Positions 8,706 through 16,124 of a DNA stretch of 64,000 bases are shown piece by piece. This DNA is from Treponema vincentii. Lineage in GTDB: Bacteria > Spirochaetota > Spirochaetia > Treponematales > Treponemataceae. The notes below the pieces were generated by a model that worked only from the letters and a program-made list of their open reading frames with translations, ran no database searches and had not been told where the DNA came from. Location of the stretch: assembly GCF_010365865.1 (NCBI RefSeq), contig NZ_CP048020.1:1550001-1614000 (forward strand). Reading direction: 5' to 3'. How positions within the stretch are numbered: the first letter of the stretch is position 1; the number at the start of each line of letters is the position of its first letter. A program made the translations under genes and the position numbers.

Positions 8706-9343
8706 CCGCTTTTTCATTATTGATCATTTTAGTGCCACATGGACAAGCGCGGAAAATTATTCACGAAGGTAGGGAACTCGGCCTTATCGGAGCGACGACG
8801 CTGCTTGCTCAAGGTACGGTAAAAAGTAAGCTGCTCGATTTTCTCGGCATCAATCAAATCCAAAAGGAATTGATTTTGACAATGGGAGAACATGATAAAC
8901 TCACCTCGATTATGGAAGAACTGAACCGGCGGCATAAAGTAACCAGAAAAAATTTCGGCATTGCGTTCATCATTCCGATTACCTATTCAAATAAACATTT
9001 CAGCGGAGCAATGCCGCCGGAAACGCAAAAGGAGATACAAGCTATGAAGTCGGCGATTTTTACAATTGTAGATAGAGGACGAGCTAATGATGTTGTGGAC
9101 GCTACCATAGAAGCGGGAGCACGCGGAGGCACCATCCTTCACGCCCGCGGTTCGGGGGCGAATCAAACAAAGCTGATTTTTGATATTGAAATAGAACCCG
9201 AAAAAGAAATTGTCTTAACAATTGTAGACCCCGAACAGGTTGAACCCGTCGTTGCCGCCATCCGCAGCCACAGTGATATCGAAAAGGACGGCCACGGAAT
9301 CTTATTTGTGCTGCCCATCACCGACGCCTACGGAATAAAATAG
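8702..9343 (+). CDS. Tandem PII-like regulatory protein (P-II family nitrogen regulator)
   Basis: This 213-residue protein contains two PII-like ferredoxin-fold units. The first covers residues 1-100 (FSLLIILVPHGQARKIIHEGRE...). The second covers residues 110-213 and carries the T-loop-like GARGGTILHARGSG signature and IVLTIVDPEQVEPVVAAI. A single chain with two units would form a pseudo-symmetric trimer or dimer, unlike standard 112-residue GlnB/GlnK. The ATGA overlap with the DUF1538 gene indicates a dedicated regulator of that membrane protein. The ligand (adenylate nucleotide, cyclic nucleotide or bicarbonate) cannot be read from the sequence. Confidence 0.8.
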   Translation: MTAFSLLIILVPHGQARKIIHEGRELGLIGATTLLAQGTVKSKLLDFLGINQIQKELILTMGEHDKLTSIMEELNRRHKVTRKNFGIAFIIPITYSNKHFSGAMPPETQKEIQAMKSAIFTIVDRGRANDVVDATIEAGARGGTILHARGSGANQTKLIFDIEIEPEKEIVLTIVDPEQVEPVVAAIRSHSDIEKDGHGILFVLPITDAYGIK

Positions 9344-9404
9344 TAGAAAAATTACTGGAATATAGTATACTCTAAGAAGGCACTGTAGGTCATAAGGAGT
9401 TTTT

Positions 9405-9602
9405 GTGGTGATAGAAACAACTCTTAAACAAAAAGCGATGGATTATTTTGCAATGCTTGATAATGAGCAGGCTCAAATGGTTATTTCATACATGGAAGCA
9501 ATTGATTTTTCCACTGAAAAACAACAACGCAGTCTCGCCGACCTAAAGGGTAAAATTCAATTTGCTGATGGATATGATTATAAAGCAATGCGGAGTTCTT
9601 AA
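9405..9602 (+). CDS. VapB-like antitoxin
   Basis: This 65-residue protein starts at GTG, 8 bases after AAGGAG. It has a helical N-terminus (AMDYFAMLDNEQAQMVISYME) and the short C-terminal tail LKGKIQFADGYDYKAMR typical of VapB-type antitoxins that thread into a PIN toxin. Its stop overlaps the toxin's ATG by one base. A TATACT -10 box lies about 35 bases upstream. The family is assigned from size, tail and partner. No clear AbrB or RHH DNA-binding motif is visible. Confidence 0.75.
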   Translation: MVIETTLKQKAMDYFAMLDNEQAQMVISYMEAIDFSTEKQQRSLADLKGKIQFADGYDYKAMRSS

Positions 9603-10003
9603 TGATTCTAGTAGATACTTCTGTGCTGATCAATTTTTTTCGTGGCAGGGAAACAGTCGGTACTGTATATTTTGAAAAATTACTTGAAGAACAAAAACAT
9701 TTTTGTATCAATGAATTTATTTATCAAGAAATTTTGCAAGGTTCAAAAGACGAAAAAGAATTTTCCGTTTTGAAATCTTATTTACGTGACGTACCGTTGT
9801 ATTCTCTAAGACTCGGTATTTGCTCCTTTGAAAATGCAGCTCTGCTGAATTTTCGTTGTCGTAGAGGAGGGGTTACAATTCGTAGTACGGTCGATTTACT
9901 GATTGCAGAAACGGCAATTGAAAATAATATTCCACTTCTACACGATGATGCCGATTTTGTAAATATGGCTCGAATTATTACAGAATTAAAACTTGCTGTG
10001 TAA
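9602..10003 (+). CDS. PIN-domain ribonuclease toxin (VapC family)
   Basis: This 133-residue PIN domain has the acidic set in place: Asp5 in VDTSVLINFF, Glu43 in IYQEILQG, an Asp in RSTVDLLIAETA and the HDDADF motif. This pattern belongs to Mg-dependent endoribonucleases that cut tRNA or mRNA when free of antitoxin. All four acidic positions are intact, so the toxin should be active. It is coupled to the small gene before it, and the AT-rich pair looks acquired. Confidence 0.88.
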   Translation: MILVDTSVLINFFRGRETVGTVYFEKLLEEQKHFCINEFIYQEILQGSKDEKEFSVLKSYLRDVPLYSLRLGICSFENAALLNFRCRRGGVTIRSTVDLLIAETAIENNIPLLHDDADFVNMARIITELKLAV

Positions 10004-10059
10004 ATCAAAACCGCTTAGTACCGTTATGTATTTTTTATAAACTCTTTATCTCTTTATGA

Positions 10060-11133
10060 TTACACTACACCGGTTGCTTCAACATTATCAATAACACCGC
10101 CGCCAAGTACCCTACTCCCGCAATAAAATACAGCGGCTTGCCCGCGCGCAACCGCTCGTTCGGGTTCGGTAAAAACAATACGGACTCGGTCAATACCGCT
10201 CGGTTCAATGCAGACTTTTTTCAGCTGCTGCCGGTACCGTGTTTTAACCTCCGCGTAAAAAGGCTCCTGCGGCATTTCGGCAATCCAGTTTACCTCCCGC
10301 ACCGAACAGGCGGCGGCGAGAAGGGAATCACCCGCACCGACGGTAACGGTATTATGCTCTGCCGATTTTTCAACCACGTAAATCGGATAGCCGAACGGCA
10401 GAGCAAGTCCCCGCCGCTGCCCGATGGTATAACGGTGCAAGCCGCGGTGCGTACCGACCTTGGCGCCATTGATGTCGATAAAATCTCCTTCGGGAAACGC
10501 ATTGGGCGCCAATGCTTCGATTACTGCCGTGTAGTCGCCGTCCGGTACAAAGCAAATATCTTGGCTGTCGCTCTTATGTGCATTGACCAACCCGGTTTTT
10601 TCCGCAATGAGGCGAACCGCCGGCTTCGTCAGTTCCGCAAGCGGGAAAAACGTCCTGCTGAGCTGCCCTTGGCTCAACAAGGCCAAAAAATAGCTTTGAT
10701 CTTTCTGCACATCAGCCCCCCGCTCCAGCACATACCGTCCGGACGGCTCCTGAAATACTTTGGCATAATGACCGGTTGCAACCGCATCACAACCTTCCCG
10801 TAACGCCTGTTCCAAAAGTAGGCCGAATTTAATCTGTCTATTGCAAATATAACACGGATTCGGCGTTTCTCCGCTGCGGTAGCTTTTTATAAAATAATCG
10901 ATAATCTGCTTTTGAAATTCGGTACGGAAGTCGTAGACACGGTGCGGAATACCGAGAAGCCGCGCTGCCTGCGCCGCTTCTTCGATAATCCGCTCGGATT
11001 GTTCCTTCGCGATGGAAGTCTGTTCATCCAGCAAGCGGAGCGTAACACCACACACGTCATGCCCCTCTTCTATCAGAAGCTTTGCCGCAACGCTAGAATC
11101 TACCCCTCCGCTTAAACCTACTGCAATCTTCAT
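10060..11133 (-). CDS. mnmA: tRNA-specific 2-thiouridylase MnmA
   Basis: This 357-residue enzyme makes 2-thiouridine at tRNA position 34 (Lys, Glu, Gln). The N-terminal PP-loop is GLSGGVDSSVAA. The catalytic cysteine pair is Cys94 in PNPCYICN and the cysteine of DSQDICFVPDGDY. The central ATGHYAKV and YTIGQRRGL motifs and the C-terminal beta-barrel are all present, and the length is usual for the family. Its start overlaps the stop of the upstream membrane-protein gene by 4 bases, so it is the last gene of a three-gene operon. Confidence 0.97.
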   Translation of the reverse strand: MKIAVGLSGGVDSSVAAKLLIEEGHDVCGVTLRLLDEQTSIAKEQSERIIEEAAQAARLLGIPHRVYDFRTEFQKQIIDYFIKSYRSGETPNPCYICNRQIKFGLLLEQALREGCDAVATGHYAKVFQEPSGRYVLERGADVQKDQSYFLALLSQGQLSRTFFPLAELTKPAVRLIAEKTGLVNAHKSDSQDICFVPDGDYTAVIEALAPNAFPEGDFIDINGAKVGTHRGLHRYTIGQRRGLALPFGYPIYVVEKSAEHNTVTVGAGDSLLAAACSVREVNWIAEMPQEPFYAEVKTRYRQQLKKVCIEPSGIDRVRIVFTEPERAVARGQAAVFYCGSRVLGGGVIDNVEATGVV

Positions 11134-11669
11134 TTTTTTATTGCACTCCGCAATGACAGCGCTTTACCGTCTGCGAGCACAACCGCTTCCAATTGTTTAT
11201 ACGTATGGGCAGGAAACTGAATCGGTACGCTTAAAGTACTGCCGATGTAAATCACTTCGACGGCTTTTGTTTCCTTCTGTTCCGTATCGCGGTTCGCCGC
11301 AGTGATACGGACGGTAAGCGGCAGCGCATAGTCATCGCTTTGTTCCGTGGCTGCGAACGAAACATTCACATAGAGATGTTCCTGCTGCGTTAAATATTCC
11401 AATTTAACCGGAACTCCCTCAATTTTTCCTGACTGCCGATCGGTTTTAAATAAAAATGATGCAAAGGTGAGGGCAAAAACGGCAACAATAGCAAACAGCA
11501 TAGATCGGGTTGAACGAGTTGCGGTAAGGCTTTTAAGAAGACTCATTTTTTTGATGTAGTCGGGCTCGTACATTTGCTGCACCGCTTCCGGCGCACGCTT
11601 TAAACGCTCACTTCGGTCATAGCGGAGATACGAACTTCCCTCATCCCATGAATCCGGTTGGTTATTCAT
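11130..11669 (-). CDS. Hypothetical single-pass membrane protein
   Basis: This protein is about 179 residues long from the ATG chosen here (MNNQPDSWDEG), which overlaps the stop of the upstream lipoprotein gene. It has a charged cytoplasmic N-terminus (YLRYDRSERLKRAPEAVQ), one membrane helix (SMLFAIVAVFALTFASFLF near residue 62) and an extracytoplasmic beta-rich domain (VPVKLEYLTQQEHLYVNVSF). I cannot name the family. Similar proteins accompany the propeller lipoprotein in treponemes by inference from this coupling only. Confidence 0.65.
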   Translation of the reverse strand: MNNQPDSWDEGSSYLRYDRSERLKRAPEAVQQMYEPDYIKKMSLLKSLTATRSTRSMLFAIVAVFALTFASFLFKTDRQSGKIEGVPVKLEYLTQQEHLYVNVSFAATEQSDDYALPLTVRITAANRDTEQKETKAVEVIYIGSTLSVPIQFPAHTYKQLEAVVLADGKALSLRSAIKK

Positions 11670-12894
11670 TTTTTGACGCTCCGGTAATTTCGGTTGTCTT
11701 CCACCAAACGATGTCCGCCTGCTTGTCCCCTGCAAGGAGCGCCGATAAGATACCATCGGAAGAAAGATGGAAAGCGTTATACACTAATTCATCCGGGGAG
11801 ACGGTCAATGTTCGCGTATGTATTTTATTTGAATGTAAATTGATTAGTTCGAGGATATATCCGTCGGAACGCGGTGTCGTCAACAAGCACCAATTATTTG
11901 CGGTTACACCGAGCAACCCATACACTTTTTTAATGTGCCGGATACCGGTATTCGTGTCTTCCGTATCCTCATACGGCGCAATATCCACCGTCCGCTCGTA
12001 CTGCCTCTCTTCAATATTGAACGTATAGAGGCAGCTTTTATCATAACTGATTCCGGCGCTCACATTGATATCCGTATCAATATCTTCACGGTAATAATCG
12101 ACTTTAATATGCAGCTTCTTTGCCGTAAAATCGGGAACAGCCTTATCAAGGCTCGAAAATACTTTTACATCGTTGGTGTAAGGCGACGGCAACCCGCTAA
12201 ATGCAATAGGAATTTTGTACAGCAAACCGCCCGTATTGTCATACCAGTACACCCTGATACCGGTTTCCGTTCGACATACTACAATAAGACCATTGTTTGA
12301 ATCCGCATACAGTCCTTCGATAGGTGGAAACGGCGTACCGCCGACTCCTTCTTGTCCGACGGTATCAACAAATTCACCGGTCTCATTAAAATGAATGACC
12401 GTATCGCGTAACGCAAGATTCTCCGTTTGATCGTATTCAATACGTTCTTCGTTGACCGTATCGACGGCAAACAAGTGCTTGTTCGGCGTTACGGCAAGAT
12501 AGGTCGGATGATTAAGCGGATACGGCACGGCGCGGCGGGTCATAATTTTATCCGCTTGATCGGCGTCGATAAATGTCGGGCGGGGATTCTTTTCGGGATT
12601 ATAATACAGCGCAAGCAAATCACCGAAAGACGTCAATTTCATAATTTTTCCCGCGCCTGAATTGCTTAAGTAAAAAATACCGTCATCCATGACTAACTGA
12701 CTGTCGGGACGGACATACGGACTTGCCAGCTGAAATAAATCGAGCTGATCTTCAAAATTTCCGTATTTAATTGAAAAAAGTTGTTTGCGCTCCAAGTTCC
12801 CCGTTTTTTCTTTCCCGCACGAAACGGCACAAAGAGAAACAACGGCACACAAGAAAATACAGAGCCCTTTAACAAAATGACTGCGGTAACACAT
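11662..12894 (-). CDS. Spirochaete-type lipoprotein with beta-propeller-like repeats (LIC_12708-like)
   Basis: This 410-residue protein has a signal peptide and lipobox (CAVVSLCAVSC, lipidated cysteine near residue 26), so it is a membrane-anchored lipoprotein. The mature part has repeated strands with NHL-like spacing (LVMDDGIFYLSNSGAGKIMKL, LAVTPNKHLFAVDTVNEERI, YADSNNGLIVVCRTETGIRV). This is consistent with a six-bladed propeller and resembles a family conserved in Leptospira and Treponema. The partner or ligand is unknown. The gene is first in the operon with the membrane protein and mnmA. A paired inverted repeat just upstream may hold its control region. Confidence 0.7.
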   Translation of the reverse strand: MCYRSHFVKGLCIFLCAVVSLCAVSCGKEKTGNLERKQLFSIKYGNFEDQLDLFQLASPYVRPDSQLVMDDGIFYLSNSGAGKIMKLTSFGDLLALYYNPEKNPRPTFIDADQADKIMTRRAVPYPLNHPTYLAVTPNKHLFAVDTVNEERIEYDQTENLALRDTVIHFNETGEFVDTVGQEGVGGTPFPPIEGLYADSNNGLIVVCRTETGIRVYWYDNTGGLLYKIPIAFSGLPSPYTNDVKVFSSLDKAVPDFTAKKLHIKVDYYREDIDTDINVSAGISYDKSCLYTFNIEERQYERTVDIAPYEDTEDTNTGIRHIKKVYGLLGVTANNWCLLTTPRSDGYILELINLHSNKIHTRTLTVSPDELVYNAFHLSSDGILSALLAGDKQADIVWWKTTEITGASKNE

Positions 12895-12917
12895 TACAAT
12901 AATCCGGTTCCTTACGG

Positions 12918-12972
12918 TATCTTCTAAAAACTCATGAGAGATTTGTTTTGCACCCTTAGGAATAGAAGATAC
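12918..12972. repeat. Inverted repeat GGTATCTTCTA / TAGAAGATACC
   Basis: A perfect 11-bp inverted repeat encloses 33 bases containing CTAAAAACTCATGAGAG. It lies between the lipoprotein gene and the SPFH gene and resembles the other ATCTCTAAAAA-type intergenic palindromes. Confidence 0.45.
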
Positions 12973-12989
12973 CGCATCAGCAAAACTGC

Positions 12990-13868
12990 TTATTTGATAA
13001 CTTCCGCAATACTTGACACAAGCCCTGCCATATTCTGAATATCAGCAGGAATAATAATTTTCGTCGATTTTCCGTCGGCTACTTTTTCAAAGGCTTCCAA
13101 GCTGCGCAGTTTAATCAGTGCAGGGTCGGCACCGACATTCTTAATAAGATTCAAACCTTCGGCAGTTGCTTTCTGGATAGCCAAAATTGCCTCAGCCTCA
13201 CCCTGCGCCCTGCAGATAGCGGATTCTTTTTCCGCTTCGGCCTGTAAAATCATCGACGCCTTTTTTCCTTCTGCCACCAGAATGGAGGACTGCTTTTGTC
13301 CCTCCGCAATGAGAATGGCCTCACGCCGTTCACGTTCTGCACGCATCTGTTTTTCCATCGCTTCCTGAATGGATTCAGGGGGAATGATATTCTTTACTTC
13401 TACGCGGTTTACCTTAATACCCCAGGGATCGGTCGCTTCATCCAGAATGCTGCGCATACGAGTATTGATAACATCGCGGCTTGTCAGCGTACCGTCAAGT
13501 TCCAATTCACCGATAATATTCCGCAGCGTGGTCGCTGACAGATTTTCAATCGCATTCATCGGGTTTTCAACGCCGTAGGTATAGAGCTTCGGGTCGGTAA
13601 TCTGAAAATAGATAACCGTGTCAATCATCATGGTAACGTTGTCTTTCGTAATAACCGGCTGCGGTTTAAAATCGAGCACCCGCTCCTTGAGCGACACCTT
13701 ATTGGCGATTCGATCGACAAACGGCATCTTAACGTGCAGACCGACCTCCCATGACTGGAAATAGCCGCCAAGCCGTTCGATAATGAACGACTGAGACTGC
13801 GGTACAATTCTGATATTCAAAATAAGCAGAATGAGTACGAATACGATTAATGCAAAAGCAATCCACAT
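12990..13868 (-). CDS. SPFH/band-7 (stomatin-like) membrane protein
   Basis: This 292-residue protein has one N-terminal membrane helix (residues 2-20), the PHB/SPFH domain (QSFIIERLGGYFQSWEVGLH, VSLKERVLDF, ITKDNVTMMIDTVIYFQI) and a charged coiled coil (RAERERREAILIAEGQKQS). It is in the slipin/QmcA class that forms large cage-like membrane assemblies and scaffolds proteases or microdomains. The adjacent upstream NfeD gene is the classical partner of this class. The length is normal. Confidence 0.9.
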   Translation of the reverse strand: MWIAFALIVFVLILLILNIRIVPQSQSFIIERLGGYFQSWEVGLHVKMPFVDRIANKVSLKERVLDFKPQPVITKDNVTMMIDTVIYFQITDPKLYTYGVENPMNAIENLSATTLRNIIGELELDGTLTSRDVINTRMRSILDEATDPWGIKVNRVEVKNIIPPESIQEAMEKQMRAERERREAILIAEGQKQSSILVAEGKKASMILQAEAEKESAICRAQGEAEAILAIQKATAEGLNLIKNVGADPALIKLRSLEAFEKVADGKSTKIIIPADIQNMAGLVSSIAEVIK

Positions 13869-13901
13869 AGTAAAACCTCTCTATTATATTTAGGTTCTTG
13901 T

Positions 13902-13936
13902 TAGGCGTCTCTAAACGTTTCAGTTTTCAGAGGCAT
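13902..13936. repeat. ATCTCTAAAAA-type palindromic intergenic repeat, copy 2
   Basis: GCGTCTCTAAAC...GTTTTCAGAGGC is an imperfect hairpin in the SPFH-NfeD gap, overlapping the end of the NfeD gene. Confidence 0.45.
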
Positions 13937-14390
13937 CCATTTCTTTTACGATCAGGGTAACACCCTCTATCTTTTCGATGATACATTCATCTCCGGCAGG
14001 TATAACCGCGCCGTCAACCGAAGAAGCCGTCCACACAACGCCGTTGATTTTAACTTGCCCTTTTTCCCATTCGGTAATGGTTTGTAGCACGACGGCTTTT
14101 TTACCGATAAGGCTGTCCGCATTGGTTTTTTCCCGTTTGGTATGCAAAAATTTCAGCGCAATGGGGCGGGTAAAAAAGAGCAGCAGCAATGCAACAAGCG
14201 CAAACAGAACGCACTGCACATAAAACGGCGGCTGCAACATGGAAATGAAAATCATCAGCACGGCGCTGAGCGCGAACCACACGGTCGTTAAACCAAGCGT
14301 CATCCCCTCGATAATTGCACAAATAACGGCAATACCGAACCAAAACCACGGCGTATAAAACGCTAAAAACATCGATAGTTGGAAGAGCAT
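13920..14390 (-). CDS. NfeD-like membrane protein
   Basis: This 156-residue protein has three or four N-terminal helices (WFGIAVICAIIEGMTLGLTT, VWFALSAVLMIF, VLFALVALLLLFF) and a C-terminal OB-fold domain (SLIGKKAVVLQTITEWEKGQ, KINGVVWTA). This is the short NfeD form that pairs with SPFH proteins. It lies 51 bp upstream of the SPFH gene on the same strand. It probably modulates assembly of that membrane scaffold. Confidence 0.88.
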   Translation of the reverse strand: MLFQLSMFLAFYTPWFWFGIAVICAIIEGMTLGLTTVWFALSAVLMIFISMLQPPFYVQCVLFALVALLLLFFTRPIALKFLHTKREKTNADSLIGKKAVVLQTITEWEKGQVKINGVVWTASSVDGAVIPAGDECIIEKIEGVTLIVKEMDASEN

Positions 14391-14402
14391 ACGGCCATCT
14401 CC

Positions 14403-16004
14403 TTAGGTTCGTGCCAGCGCCGCTCCGATAAAGTCACGGAATAGCGGATGCGGCTTATTCGGACGGGAGGCAAACTCGGGATGAAACTGTACCGCTAAAA
14501 ACCACGGATGATTTTTCAGCTCGACGATTTCCACTAAATTGCGCTCAGGATTGATTCCCGAAAGCAGCATGTCGGTATTTTCAAACCGGCTGCGGTACAA
14601 ATTGTTAAATTCATAGCGGTGCCGGTGGCGCTCGCGAATTTCGTGCATTTTATAAGCCTGCTCCGCCTTGCTGTTCTCCGCAACCATACAGCGGAAAGAA
14701 CCGAGCCTGAGCGTACCGCCGAGCTGCACATCTTTTTGATCGGGCATCAAGTCGATAACGGGTTCACAATTCTTGATAAACTCGGAGGAATGCGCGCGTT
14801 CCAACCCAAGTACATGGCGGGCAAATTCGATAACGGCAATCTGCATTCCAAGGCAAATACCGAAATAGGGAACGCCCTTGGTGCGCGCATATTCCGCAGT
14901 AAGCACCATCCCCTCAATGCCACGCTCACCGAAACCGCCCGGAACGATAATCGCCTGTGCATCTTTTAACAATTCTTCAGCCTTTGCCGCATCCGTAATC
15001 TTCGCTGCGTCAATCCACAGCTGCTTTACACGTGCGCGGTGATAGACCCCTGCAGCGGTCAACGCTTCGCTTACGCTTAAATACGCATCGGGCAGCTCGG
15101 TGTATTTGCCGACGAGGGCAACCGTTACTTCTTTTTCGGGATGATAATAAGACTCAACCATTTCCTTCCACGACTGTAAATCGGGTTCGGAATTGGGAAT
15201 ATTGAAAAGCTCGCAGATTTTTTTACCGAGGTTCCCTTCTTCCAGCATCAGCGGAACTTCGTAGATAGACTTTGCGGTAAGATTTTCGATAATGGCATCT
15301 TGGCTGACATTGCAAAAAAGACTGAGCTTTTCGCGGATGGATTTACTGAGCTTTTTTTCGCTGCGGCACATAATGATATCGGGCTGAATTCCGAAGCCGA
15401 GCAGCTCTTTAACGCTATGCTGCATGGGTTTGGTTTTAAGCTCGCCGCATTCTTTTAGGTACGGTAAAAGACCGAGGTGGATAAAAAGGCAATGTTCTCT
15501 GCCGACTGTGTTCCGAATTTGCCGAATCGCTTCTATAAAAGGGAGCGATTCGATGTCGCCGACCGTACCGCCTATTTCCGTAATAACGATATCGCTGCCG
15601 GTTTGCTCCGCCGTTTGCATAATGCGGTGTTTAATTTCGTCGGTAACATGCGGGATAACCTGTACGGTCGCTCCGCAATAGTCCCCAGCCCGCTCATGAT
15701 CTAATATGGAAAGATACACTTTTCCGGCCGTGTGGCTGTTAAATTTATGCAAAGCAACATCAGTGAACCGTTCGTAATGACCGAGGTCGAGATCGGTTTC
15801 GCCGCCGTCCTCCGTTACAAAAACTTCTCCATGCTGATAGGGATTCATCGTTCCCGGATCGATATTCAAATAAGGATCAAACTTTTGATTGATAACCGAA
15901 AAACCTCTGCTTTTCAGCAAAAGTCCGATAGATGCAGCGGTAATGCCTTTCCCAAGGGAAGAAACAACCCCGCCGGTAATAAAAATAAAACGAGCTTTCA
16001 TCAT
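14403..16004 (-). CDS. pyrG: CTP synthase
   Basis: This 533-residue enzyme makes CTP from UTP, ATP and glutamine. The N-terminal amidoligase begins [20 protein letters not shown] and includes the [21 protein letters not shown] segment. The C-terminal class-I glutamine amidotransferase has the oxyanion/nucleophile motif YFGICLGMQ and the catalytic VQFHPEF. All key residues are present and the length is standard. A second ATG directly after the first could also serve. The NfeD gene follows 12 bp downstream on the same strand. Confidence 0.97.
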   Translation of the reverse strand: MMKARFIFITGGVVSSLGKGITAASIGLLLKSRGFSVINQKFDPYLNIDPGTMNPYQHGEVFVTEDGGETDLDLGHYERFTDVALHKFNSHTAGKVYLSILDHERAGDYCGATVQVIPHVTDEIKHRIMQTAEQTGSDIVITEIGGTVGDIESLPFIEAIRQIRNTVGREHCLFIHLGLLPYLKECGELKTKPMQHSVKELLGFGIQPDIIMCRSEKKLSKSIREKLSLFCNVSQDAIIENLTAKSIYEVPLMLEEGNLGKKICELFNIPNSEPDLQSWKEMVESYYHPEKEVTVALVGKYTELPDAYLSVSEALTAAGVYHRARVKQLWIDAAKITDAAKAEELLKDAQAIIVPGGFGERGIEGMVLTAEYARTKGVPYFGICLGMQIAVIEFARHVLGLERAHSSEFIKNCEPVIDLMPDQKDVQLGGTLRLGSFRCMVAENSKAEQAYKMHEIRERHRHRYEFNNLYRSRFENTDMLLSGINPERNLVEIVELKNHPWFLAVQFHPEFASRPNKPHPLFRDFIGAALART

Positions 16005-16124
16005 GTACGCTACTATAGCATATTATGAGGGCTTCCGCAATCAATATGCCCATGCCGAACACAGTATCGTGAAATCCCACCACTCCGCTATGACTGCGGG
16101 GCGTTTTATGATACACTCATCCCC

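Noticed and set aside
10138-10803. 221-codon plus-strand frame across mnmA
   Set aside because: It is the antisense shadow of a complete, highly conserved mnmA gene.
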